Shown here piece by piece: positions 38,801 through 44,731 of a stretch of 64,000 bases of DNA. Every line of letters starts with the position of its first letter. Positions within the stretch are counted from its first letter, which is position 1. Source of the stretch: Apteryx mantelli (Eukaryota > Chordata > Aves > Apterygiformes > Apterygidae). Where the stretch lies: contig NC_090020.1 of NCBI RefSeq assembly GCF_036417845.1, forward strand, positions 31,418,425-31,482,424. Reading direction: 5' to 3'. The notes beneath the pieces were generated by a model. The model saw only the letters and a program-made list of their open reading frames with translations, was not told the DNA's origin and did not search any database. Both the position numbers and the translations under genes were made by a program.

Positions 38801-41800
38801 CAAAAGGAAGCACTGCAGCAGAAAGTGGGGGCTCAATCCCCAGGCAGTACGGCCAGCACAGCTGTTTTACGACCTCAGGCCAGATCCAGCAAAGTGCCAA
38901 GTCGCTGCTGAACCTGCTCAATCCCCTGTGACATGAGTAAGCAGGAACTTAAAATAAGAAAAGCTTGGATGGAAAGAACTTCCTCCCTTTAAACTATGCA
39001 AGAAGGATTACAGAATTGATCTGTTTACTTTGAGTGCTGGCAATACAACAGTGTTAAGCAGTGGAGCCTCTGCTTTCACACTCCATTTGCTGTACTTTTA
39101 CTCATTGGAGTTTTCTGCTGGTGAAATATTTGATTAAATGGCAAGGGCGTGAAGCTAGATTATATTTATAAATGAAGTGTTTCTTCACTGTTTGCTTGTT
39201 TTCCTAAAGAGGAGGAGTTCACCTGCTAAGTCTTTTTGCGTAACTACAGTCTTTGAACTTCCTTCCTATCTCCTCCCTGGTTTTTGAGGGAGAAGAATTT
39301 GTTTTACAAAGTGAGCATTACTGCTATTGCTGATTTTTGTTTGTGTGTTTTACAACATCACTCGCGCTAGAGCAGATGGTTTTCCAGCCACTTCCAGTTA
39401 GTGATGAAAACAGATTGGCTGTCAGAGCACCCCGGCAGCTGCTTAAACTGTTGTGGTGGTGAAGGAAAGATTATTACATTAATTTTGGAGAGGAGAGTCA
39501 GGATGGTTAAGGAACTCAGTGGAAGACAGATAACTGTGTTTTAAGTCACGTGATTGGATTGCATGGGTTTCATTCAGTCAGTTGAAATGAAATGAAGCCA
39601 TCTGATTTACAGTTCAAAAATTTCTTACTTTTTTAATACTCAGTCCAATTGAAAATCATTCCTCTAAGATTCCCCCCCTGCAAAGCATTGTCTTTTGTTA
39701 ACCAGAGTGTCATGATTCTGAAGGAGTTAAAATGCATGTTAAATACTGAGGAGGAATTTTTTTGATCAATAATCATAAAGTTCATAATTTCCTGCCAAAT
39801 GATGACATTCAGTGTGCAGGGTCAAAACTGCCAGGGAGGAGGGACAAATGTTCATTACTTTTGTGTTAAACTGATGTAAATAAGCTGTAGAGACAACACA
39901 TAAAGAAAACAGATTTAAGTTCAGCTGGTTAACTCTGCATAAGGTGTTTCTGATTGTAAATTAGGCTCACCCACCTCTAATGTTTTCTTTAAAAGCTTAA
40001 GTTGTTGATGTTAAGTCGTTAAGATATCCTGAAATGCAGGATGAGCAAGTCAGAATAATAGCCTGACATAAGCTGGCCTTAAAAAAGCAATAGGAAAGCT
40101 ATTTGCTTTCAGAGCAAACAAAATGTATGAAAGGCAGAAAGCAAAGTCTGGAGAAACTGAAACAGGAAAAGAAGAAAATCTGTGCATTCTTGCAAAGATA
40201 ACAAGGAGTCCATGAACTCTCTAGTTGTGGCATTCAAAACATCTGTCGACAGCATGCAGTAACCCAAGGAGGATGACAAGCACAAGAATCATGAAAATGG
40301 TTCTCACAAGCAGTATTTACTTTAGGCTGAGCAAAAAAGGAGCCTAGAGGTATGAGCAACTTTATTTCCTGTAAGAGATGGAGTAGTACGTGACAGTAGA
40401 CAAAAACATTTTAAAATGGTTTTGGAAAACAAGTGTGTCTTTGGAAAGAGAATTTGGGAACTGTGGGAAATGACTGTGTACTTTTCTCACTGGATCTGCT
40501 GCAGGAATACAGAGCAATGCTTCATAATTTCCAAAGGACTTTACAACAGTGATTTCCATGAAATGGAAATTTTTAATAGCATACATACTTTTAATTAACC
40601 AATCAGGAATATCTAGGAAACTGTGGAGGATGGAGATAAACACACAGAGAGGGGGAAAAAAAAGGCATTTTTAAGGATATATTAGCTTGTTTGAATGGAA
40701 TGGAGTGTGAAAGTCACATATTATGGCCATACCTGTGTTCTTATGCAGCACGGATAAAAGGCAGAGTTTTAAAGGGGATCCTGCCTTGAGTCACCTTCTT
40801 GAAAGCACACCATGCTTTGCTATAGTAACCGGTTCTGACTGCTTAATGCATCATAACACTGACAATCAGAGTTCAGGGAACAATAAATATTTATTAGCTG
40901 TTATCTGCACTTTGCATTTTACTTAGTTTATAATTTAACTCTGAGCTCCTTTTACAAGTCAGTCCTGAGTATTTTGTCCGCCCTGCCATTTCTTTTTATG
41001 AGCCAGCTCTTATCATTCCTTGAGGGATAAGTGTACTTAATGTCATCATTAGCAGAGATCTGAATCTGCAGAACTGATTAGGTAAAACCTCCACATCTTA
41101 AATGAGGGCTAAACACAAGTTAGGTTAATCCAACTGCAGTTTTAGGGTTGCTGTTAGTGTTGCAGGGTTTCCTGAGTAGGAAATCCTGTGGACAACTATA
41201 GCAATGCTCCACCTGTGCCATCAGAGAGGTGATAACTGAACCACACTGAAAGCAAAAGGTGCAGTAGTATCTCCGCGTATTATGTACAATATTGCAGATA
41301 TAGACACAGTATATTGCCTTGACATGCACACGCTTAATATGAACAGTCTTCTTAACAGTGATGAGACTAGGTGGATAGCATACCTTATAATGATTTAGGT
41401 TCCTTAAATTTTGTCATGTATTTAGGGGAATCAAAATAGTAAAAGCCTGAATATCTTGGTAGAAACAGTGCAGCAATCTGTTGATTCTAGCTGTGAGGTA
41501 GCATCCAAAGCAGGAAATTTTAGCATGTAAGTTTTATGGCTGCACTGAGGTTTTATCAAAGAAATGTTGTGCTGAGGGAGTAGGAGTGTGTTTGGGAAGT
41601 ATCAGTGGGTGTGGGAAGTGCTACATATCTTCTTAAAATCAATACAACTACTTTACTTATTGTAACGCACCAACTTCATTCTCCTTATGTACTTTAGAGT
41701 GGCTGCTAGTAACTGAGCTGTCCCTAACATCAGATAGTGATATTTGGAGGTGTACATTTGTGTTTTGTTGTCTGTTTTCTTTTGAGAACACAGTAAGCTG

Positions 41801-44144
41801 TAAATAAGATAAGGAAGTTGCTTCTGAGTCTCCCAGATACTGCCATTATCACAAGACAATAAAACAGGACCTGCAGTTTGTGAAGCTATTCCTCTGAACA
41901 GCTCCAGTGGCACCTTTGCAGCATACAGAAAAAGTAGGTGATATTTTGCAGAATCAAGCATTTTAAAAAATGTAATTGATGGCTTTAGTAGAAATTTATA
42001 CTACGCAGATGGACAGCACACCCTCTTTGAAAAATAACATTGAACAACTCATTTCTGAGAGCCTACTACAGTCCAGATGAAAAAGATTTATGCTTCTGTG
42101 GTGCAGTGGAAATCCTGTTGAATCATAAAAAGATGTGTGTGTTTAAGTATCAACAGCCAATGTGAAAACTGGAAAGAGCTCAAAAAGTTATTCCCCTTCG
42201 AACATTGGTATGAATAGGTAAAAAGATGATTACTATGTATTACAGCCTCTTCATCCTGTTAGGTTCTCTCCACAACAGCAGGCACAATCCCATTCGTTCT
42301 TGGTATAACACAACTCTGATAAGATCCTTAACCCATCACTAGTTAGCACTGAGCTGCTTTGCATAACATAGAGAGCTGTGTTATTCACTTTGTAAAACAA
42401 ACTACCTAACCTGGGTTTACTTTATCCCTATTTTATTTTTTTTTCTATCACGTTGCAGTTTAATCATTAAACAGCTCAGGTACATCTGAAGGTACATTTA
42501 GAGTACAATCCCACACAACTATTTAAAATGACTTAAATTAATTCCTTTCCAGAACACTTTTATATTTTATCATTTGGGGAAGATATTTGTTGCTTAGTAC
42601 CTGAGCAATGGAGAAGAAAATACCAGATGACACCATGCCTTGGAAGAAAAAAAATGTTTGTTCTTCATGTAACAAAAGCTCAAATATGAGAAAATGGGAA
42701 AAGCTGATGAGATTTTTTTCTTCTCTGTGACTTCCACTGTGATTTGTTTTTGTATATGCAGAAAGTTATTTATTTTCTTCTGCTTATCTTCTTGAGGGAA
42801 TGATTTATTTGTTGAGTCAGAGGTAGACTGCGTAACTCTATGGGTATACTCCCGTCTGGTGTTTCTGGAAAAAAACAACCAGAAAACCTGCCTCAAGCCC
42901 CAGATTCCATTATTGCCCAGTCTCAGTGATTCGGCATTTGAATTATTTCAGAGGGGACTTAGAGGTTCTTCTACTTTCTGGACTGGGCAGGAGGGGAAGT
43001 GCCTGGTTCCCTGCACATTGCCTGGGTGAGTCAGATGCATAAAAGGGGGAATGAAGCAGTGTCACTGTACTGTACTCCATGGAGATTGCTGGGGAAAGAG
43101 GTGATATTTAAATTCAGACCATCCAATAGCATGAGGCACCTAGCCTCTGCAGCCGGGGAGGTGCTTTTCTCCTCTGCAGGTTTGCAGGCACAGACTTTGG
43201 GAGTTGACTGCCCTGTCTTATGCACCTATTTCATGTGCAGATGCAGCCAGGTTGAAGCCCTCTCTGACCTCCTTCCCCTGGACTGAAGGAGGCCCAAGTT
43301 CAAATCGCTTTTCTATCTGCTCTGAAGCTGCGGTGCGATGAGTGCACTCTGATTACCCTGGGAACGGCCTAACCACTGGACTGTTATGTTATCTCTGAGT
43401 TATCTCTGTCTCCCCTTGAAGCTGTCCCACTTAGCGTGAATTATTAACTATTGCCTGGAGTAGGGACTTGACCCTACATCTCTTACCTTCTGCAAATATT
43501 CCCTAACCAGTAGATTATCAAATCAGTCTCGCCCTTGTGTGTTTCTGTAGACAAATGAATACTGAATTCTTGATACAGAGTGTTTGGATATCACTGTTGT
43601 TCCATAATATGCTGGACGCTTAGTGCTTCCAAAGAAGCATCTGCTTTATTTGAGCAGTGGCATGTGTGGAAGAGAGATTTGCCCCAGTGTGCTTATATGA
43701 CTATTTTCCTCATACTGATAATATACGTTGTTTTGATGAGATAGATGTCTGCTGCATAGCAATGACCTCCAGTTCAACAGAACTGTAAATTAGCAACCCT
43801 CAGGAAAAACAGCCACTAATACAGCTTTAGTTCAGTGCAGATGGGATAAATGTATGTGTTAGTAGCAAGACCCATCAGTCTGTGAATTATTACTGAGTCA
43901 GGAGACTTTTCAAAGATACCAATATGCTAGGCAGGAGAAGAAGGCAGTAAAAGGATCCTATTCATAAATGTGTCAGTTGTGCTCCGGCTTTTTGTATAAG
44001 AGCCTTGTATTTTGGCAGGACATCAGTGCAAAACGTGCAGGGTGGTGTAAAAGATCTGCGGGCAGAGAGCAGAAATTGCTCTTTCTTTGTTTGTGTGCTG
44101 AACTAGAGCATTGTTCGCAGTTTCTTAGTCCTTCCTCTTTCCCA

Positions 44145-44176
<32 letters not shown>

Positions 44177-44266
44177 GAAAGAAAGGAAAAAAAAAGAAAA
44201 TGCGCTTACCTGGAAGGCCAAATTGTGCATTCCTGAGTGGTCACGGGCAGTCTCCTTCAGCTCCAT
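2708..44266 (-). CDS. SLC28A3: SLC28A3, concentrative nucleoside transporter 3 (complete, 18 coding exons)
   Basis: Joining the 18 minus-strand exons listed below gives 2052 nt with the stop and no internal stop codon: 683 residues against 691 in human CNT3. CNT3 is a plasma-membrane symporter that imports purine and pyrimidine nucleosides using Na+ or H+. Visible parts: a variable acidic cytosolic N-terminus (1-100), hydrophobic helices from about 101, the first re-entrant hairpin with GQTES at 339-343, the SVLGAY helix at 373-378, FNEF with E518, the second hairpin [10 protein letters not shown] at 560-569, and a Cys-rich extracellular tail with sequons N629, N636 and N652. Residues matching human G340, Q341, E343, S374, V375, E519, N565, S568 and C602 are all present at minus one. 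Gly-Gln/Ser-Val at the selectivity positions separates it from CNT1 (Ser-Gln/Ser-Leu) and CNT2 (Gly-Met/Thr-Val). All introns are GT-AG and phases match. Human residues and numbering are from memory; the exon joins are read from the sequence. Confidence 0.96.
2811..4538 (-). other. SLC28A3 intron 17
   Basis: 1728 nt, GT-AG. AT-rich, with a short TA run near 2870. No repeat, RNA gene or additional exon is recognised. Confidence 0.85.
4539..4662 (-). CDS. SLC28A3: SLC28A3 coding exon 17
   Basis: 124 nt, residues 609-650. It reads [20 protein letters not shown], then [20 protein letters not shown]. This is the extracellular C-terminal domain, with two N-glycosylation sequons (N629, N636) and a Cys pair (643-644). 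Human has ILSSTPVDINCHHVLENAFN and ACCQ at the same places. The acceptor is TCACAG and the donor GTACTG. It is much more diverged than the membrane exons and was found by the AFNST and CCQ landmarks and by phase. Confidence 0.93.
4663..6443 (-). other. SLC28A3 intron 16
   Basis: 1781 nt, GT-AG with a weak GTACCC donor. It contains a run of 16 T at 4888-4903. Nothing else is recognised. Confidence 0.85.
6444..6542 (-). CDS. SLC28A3: SLC28A3 coding exon 16
   Basis: 99 nt, residues 576-609 with both end codons split. It reads [20 protein letters not shown] and then [14 protein letters not shown]601 matches human C602, whose change to Arg alters cation coupling in human CNT3. The acceptor is TCCTAG and the donor GTACCC, a weak donor. 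Reading through it adds only 14 codons before a stop. Confidence 0.96.
6543..7237 (-). other. SLC28A3 intron 15, shortest intron
   Basis: 695 nt, GT-AG, clearly GC-richer than the other introns around 6730-7160. The ORFs on both strands here are a by-product of that composition. It contains a 16-bp GC palindrome at 6850-6865. Confidence 0.85.
7238..7319 (-). CDS. SLC28A3: SLC28A3 coding exon 15 (hairpin 2)
   Basis: 82 nt, phase 0 in, one base out, residues 549-576. It reads [20 protein letters not shown] and then GLVIGGL. C560, N564 and S567 match human C561, N565 and S568, the ribose-binding part of the second re-entrant hairpin. The acceptor is TTTCAG and the donor GTAAGA. Confidence 0.97.
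7320..9865 (-). other. SLC28A3 intron 14
   Basis: 2546 nt, GT-AG. It holds an old L3/CR1-like fragment near 8.9 kb. Short ORFs at 9149-9694 do not resemble known proteins. Confidence 0.85.
8888..8968. mobile_element. Ancient L3/CR1-type LINE fragment
   Basis: The phrase CCATCCAGCCCAGGGTTCTA, followed by TTTCCAGCAACACTGGTAAC and then GCAAGAGTGTAAG, follows the 3' region of old amniote L3/CR1 LINEs as I remember it, heavily mutated. No coding part is left. Orientation is uncertain. Confidence 0.45.
9866..10063 (-). CDS. SLC28A3: SLC28A3 coding exon 14
   Basis: 198 nt, phase 0 to 0, residues 483-548. It contains [16 protein letters not shown] and [14 protein letters not shown]518 in FNEF matches human E519, a substrate/cation-site residue. 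It ends NGVKQYMT. The acceptor is TTGCAG and the donor GTAAGT. Almost every position is conserved or a mild change from human. Confidence 0.97.
10064..11656 (-). other. SLC28A3 intron 13
   Basis: 1593 nt, GT-AG (GTATGG donor). No repeat or other exon is recognised. Confidence 0.85.
11657..11825 (-). CDS. SLC28A3: SLC28A3 coding exon 13
   Basis: 169 nt, residues 426-482. After the split Ser it reads [20 protein letters not shown], then the helix [15 protein letters not shown], ending FDYPQLNFE. The acceptor, CCAAG followed by T, has a weak pyrimidine tract, but it is the only AG that joins in phase to the previous exon and matches the human ES...NLLEAATQGAS. The donor is GTATGG. Confidence 0.92.
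11826..12666 (-). other. SLC28A3 intron 12
   Basis: 841 nt, GT-AG. It contains the longest ORF of the window (11996-12508, plus strand, 170 codons), which looks like chance: no recognised domain, and antisense to an intron. Confidence 0.85.
12667..12797 (-). CDS. SLC28A3: SLC28A3 coding exon 12
   Basis: 131 nt, enters in phase 0 and leaves two bases of a Ser codon (residue 426). It reads [20 protein letters not shown], then [14 protein letters not shown] and a short charged loop. The human counterpart is [20 protein letters not shown]. The acceptor is TTCTAG and the donor GTAAGT. Confidence 0.95.
12798..13904 (-). other. SLC28A3 intron 11
   Basis: 1107 nt, GT-AG. A/T-rich, with a short poly-A near 13023 on the plus strand. 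Nothing else is recognised. Confidence 0.85.
13905..14030 (-). CDS. SLC28A3: SLC28A3 coding exon 11 (TES motif, SVLGAY)
   Basis: 126 nt, phase 0 to 0, residues 341-382. It starts [13 protein letters not shown] and ends [13 protein letters not shown]342 matches human E343; S373 and V374 match human S374 and V375, the second selectivity pair. The acceptor is CTTCCAG and the donor GTAAGA. It is one of the best conserved exons of the gene. Confidence 0.97.
14031..15109 (-). other. SLC28A3 intron 10
   Basis: 1079 nt, GT-AG. It contains a run of 22 T at 14190-14211 (poly-A in the transcript). No element body is recognised beside it. Confidence 0.85.
14190..14211. repeat. Poly-T run (22 nt)
   Basis: Uninterrupted 22 T on the plus strand, the longest mononucleotide run in the window; likely length-polymorphic. 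Confidence 0.9.
15110..15190 (-). CDS. SLC28A3: SLC28A3 coding exon 10 (hairpin 1, GQ of GQTE)
   Basis: 81 nt, phase 0 to 0, residues 314-340: [20 protein letters not shown] followed by GNIFVGQ. The last two residues, G339 and Q340, match human G340 and Q341, which contact the nucleobase. CNT1 has Ser at the first and CNT2 has Met at the second. The acceptor is TTTCAG and the donor GTGAGT. Confidence 0.96.
15191..16225 (-). other. SLC28A3 intron 9
   Basis: 1035 nt, GT-AG (GTACTG donor). No repeat or RNA gene is recognised. Confidence 0.85.
16226..16306 (-). CDS. SLC28A3: SLC28A3 coding exon 9
   Basis: 81 nt, phase 0 to 0, residues 287-313. It opens [20 protein letters not shown], identical to human up to LY, and ends WLVGK. 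This helix leads into the first re-entrant hairpin. The acceptor is ATCAG and the donor GTACTG. Confidence 0.96.
16307..22236 (-). other. SLC28A3 intron 8
   Basis: 5930 nt, GT-AG. Mostly AT-rich. A GC-rich island at about 18420-18870 carries overlapping ORFs on both strands and a G-quadruplex motif at 18596-18614. A repeated TATAAGCTTTGG phrase occurs near 16780-16807. No coding exon is recognised. Confidence 0.8.
22237..22314 (-). CDS. SLC28A3: SLC28A3 coding exon 8
   Basis: 78 nt, phase 0 to 0, residues 261-286: [18 protein letters not shown] and then DHFFAFK. This is the strongly conserved CNT segment with FVFGEKY (human FVFGEKYKDHFFAFK). The acceptor is CTCTAG and the donor GTAAGG. Confidence 0.95.
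22572..22867. repeat. Two-copy diverged tandem repeat, period 149 bp
   Basis: Copy 1 starts GCCAAAAGCTAGCTGAAAAG at 22572 and copy 2 GCCAAAAGCTAACCTAAAAG at 22721. The copies stay in register through AATTATTT/AATAATTT, TGCATTTCT, AAAATGGAGA and CTAATGG-GAAGTAA to about 22867. They have many substitutions and few indels, so the duplication is old. The unit does not match a repeat family I know. Confidence 0.9.
23234..23260. repeat. Inverted repeat (10-bp arms, 7-nt loop)
   Basis: GGATCCCTCC at 23234-23243 and its exact complement GGAGGGATCC at 23251-23260, separated by CCGCTCC. It is a GC-rich hairpin in an AT-rich intron. Confidence 0.85.
23812..23925 (-). CDS. SLC28A3: SLC28A3 coding exon 7
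   Basis: 114 nt, phase 0 to 0, residues 223-260. It contains [20 protein letters not shown], a membrane segment almost identical to human, then FNWLGIQIQ. The acceptor is ATCTAG and the donor GTAAGA. Confidence 0.95.
23926..25570 (-). other. SLC28A3 intron 6
   Basis: 1645 nt, GT-AG. A GC-richer section around 25080-25400 has ORFs on both strands with no recognised domain. No repeat is recognised. Confidence 0.85.
25571..25715 (-). CDS. SLC28A3: SLC28A3 coding exon 6
   Basis: 145 nt, residues 174-222, leaving in phase 0. It has two hydrophobic stretches: [20 protein letters not shown], then [18 protein letters not shown], ending KYPAR. Human CNT3 has FDTAK, SFGGLIMY and KYPTR at the same places. 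The acceptor is CCACAG and the donor GTGAGT. Confidence 0.95.
25716..27946 (-). other. SLC28A3 intron 5
   Basis: 2231 nt, GT-AG. It contains the palindromic MITE-like relic at 26397-26492. Nothing else is recognised. Confidence 0.85.
26397..26492. mobile_element. Palindromic MITE-like relic
   Basis: The left end GGCCCAGATTCTTAAAG and the right end TTTTTTAGATCTGGACC are imperfect inverted repeats. The centre holds CGCTGACTTCAGTGA and ATACCTAAG. This is the layout of the old non-autonomous palindromic elements common in turtle and crocodile genomes, whose ends read CCAGATCCTCAAAGG and whose centre is TTGACTTCAATGG. The family assignment is from memory and the copy is decayed. Confidence 0.5.
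27947..28136 (-). CDS. SLC28A3: SLC28A3 coding exon 5
   Basis: 190 nt, residues 111-174. It carries the rest of the first helix ([11 protein letters not shown]), the second helix ([20 protein letters not shown]) and the conserved loop ending KQWFWLKW. The acceptor is TGACAG, preceded by a long GT/T tract, and the donor is GTAAAT. The last Trp codon is split TG|G. Confidence 0.95.
28137..29641 (-). other. SLC28A3 intron 4
   Basis: 1505 nt, GT-AG (GTACAG donor). No repeat or extra exon is recognised. Confidence 0.85.
29642..29733 (-). CDS. SLC28A3: SLC28A3 coding exon 4
   Basis: 92 nt, residues 80-111 with both end codons split. It reads [20 protein letters not shown] and then enters the first membrane helix (YVIYGFLIT). 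The human counterpart is CLERRYDTVCGFCRKHKTTL. The acceptor is CCTAG and the donor GTACAG, one of four GTAC-type donors in the gene. Confidence 0.92.
29734..31700 (-). other. SLC28A3 intron 3
   Basis: 1967 nt, GT-AG (GTAATG donor). No repeat, RNA gene or extra exon is recognised. Confidence 0.85.
31701..31783 (-). CDS. SLC28A3: SLC28A3 coding exon 3
   Basis: 83 nt, enters in phase 0 and leaves two bases of Gly80. It begins [12 protein letters not shown] and continues as an acidic, Pro/Ser-rich cytosolic stretch. The acceptor is TTCCAG and the donor GTAATG. It matches the human DEEQVTVEQDSP segment in position and character. It is too short to be noticed as an ORF; it was placed by phase and by similarity. 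Confidence 0.87.
31784..36413 (-). other. SLC28A3 intron 2
   Basis: 4630 nt, GT-AG. A GC-richer part at about 34020-34330 gives ORFs on both strands without recognised domains. An A-run/T-run pair at about 35741-35775 could fold back. No exon is recognised. Confidence 0.8.
36414..36512 (-). CDS. SLC28A3: SLC28A3 coding exon 2
   Basis: 99 nt, phase 0 to 0, residues 20-52, starting [10 protein letters not shown] and ending KTVHTNQ. The acceptor is TTGCAG and the donor GTGAGT. It is the hydrophilic cytosolic N-terminus, poorly conserved in sequence. Its length (33 residues, against 32 in human) and ending (HTNQ against HTNTKQ) identify it. Confidence 0.87.
38118..38181 (-). mobile_element. CR1 LINE fragment (3' end)
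   Basis: ATAGAATAGCTTATGTTGGA, then AGGGACCTCTAGAAGTCATC and CTGTCCAACACACTGCTCAA, is the reverse complement of the standard avian CR1 3' region (GTTGGAAGGGACCTC...CCAAC). Only about 65 bp remains, without the terminal octamer repeats, so it is a 5'-truncated, decayed copy on the same strand as SLC28A3. Confidence 0.85.
44146..44200 (-). repeat. 55-nt homopyrimidine tract after the exon 1 donor
   Basis: On the plus strand this is 55 uninterrupted purines: a run of 17 A followed by GAAAA and GAAA units and another A-rich run. In the SLC28A3 transcript it is a U/C tract that starts about 10 nt after the first coding exon's donor. It is a simple-sequence repeat and likely length-polymorphic. 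Confidence 0.9.
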
Positions 44267-44270
44267 GTGC
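44210..44270 (-). CDS. SLC28A3: SLC28A3 coding exon 1 (start codon)
   Basis: The exon runs from 44270 to 44210. It has 4 nt of 5' UTR, then ATG at 44266-44264, and encodes residues 1-19 ([19 protein letters not shown]). The acceptor is TTCTAG and the donor GTAAGC, ending in phase 0. Human CNT3 also begins MELR and ends this exon in GFQ, which fixes the start. Because an acceptor precedes the ATG by only 4 nt, at least one non-coding exon must lie upstream. Confidence 0.9.
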
Positions 44271-44418
44271 CTAGAATGGGCAGGAGAGATTGGGGTGACT
44301 GCCACAAGCTACCTGAGGCACAGGACAACAGCAGCCAGCATCTGGTTAATCCATGCACAGGATCAGTGCCTATCACTTGAGGTTTAGTTAGTTGGAGGCA
44401 CTCTCAGGTTGCTCTTAC

Positions 44419-44731
44419 CCTTCCGTGGCTCCACCTTCTCGCTCCCCTGGAACAGCCCCTTTTGGCCCGCTGGAAGAGTGAATTCAATGCTTCCCGAGAT
44501 AAGAAGGGAGGATTTCTGCATGCCCCAAAAGGCAGATGTCTCTCTAGGCGAGCCCAAAGGCAAATATGTGTTTTTACATGACTTTTGTCTTTCCTGCCTC
44601 GTTCGGGGGAAGCAAGAAGTGAATGGAAACCTTCCCCACCCAGATCTTTGGGAAGTCAGCACGGTTTTTGTCTTTTTTTTGCAGCTATTCTCAAGCCACG
44701 GCTTCTGTGATATTACCGGTGTGCTTTTATA
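44419..44731 (-). promoter_or_regulatory. SLC28A3: Candidate TATA promoter and 5' UTR exon of SLC28A3
   Basis: TATAAAAG lies on the minus strand at 44731-44724. About 280-305 nt downstream, at 44419, is a good splice donor (GGAAGG then GTAAGAGC). With the acceptor at 44271-44272 this would make a 148-nt intron just before the ATG exon. A start site near 44700 is expected from TATA spacing. The predicted leader holds a two-codon uORF (ATGTAA). All of this is inference from motifs; a distant first exon, as in many transporter genes, is equally possible. Confidence 0.3.

Larger units (their letters stand above)
36513..44209 (-). other. SLC28A3 intron 1 of the coding region
   Basis: 7697 nt, GT-AG, the longest intron. 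It holds the CR1 fragment near 38.1 kb and a splice-site-flanked ORF at 42601-42864 that does not fit the coding phase. The homopyrimidine tract lies at its 5' end. First introns often carry regulatory elements; none is identified. Confidence 0.8.
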
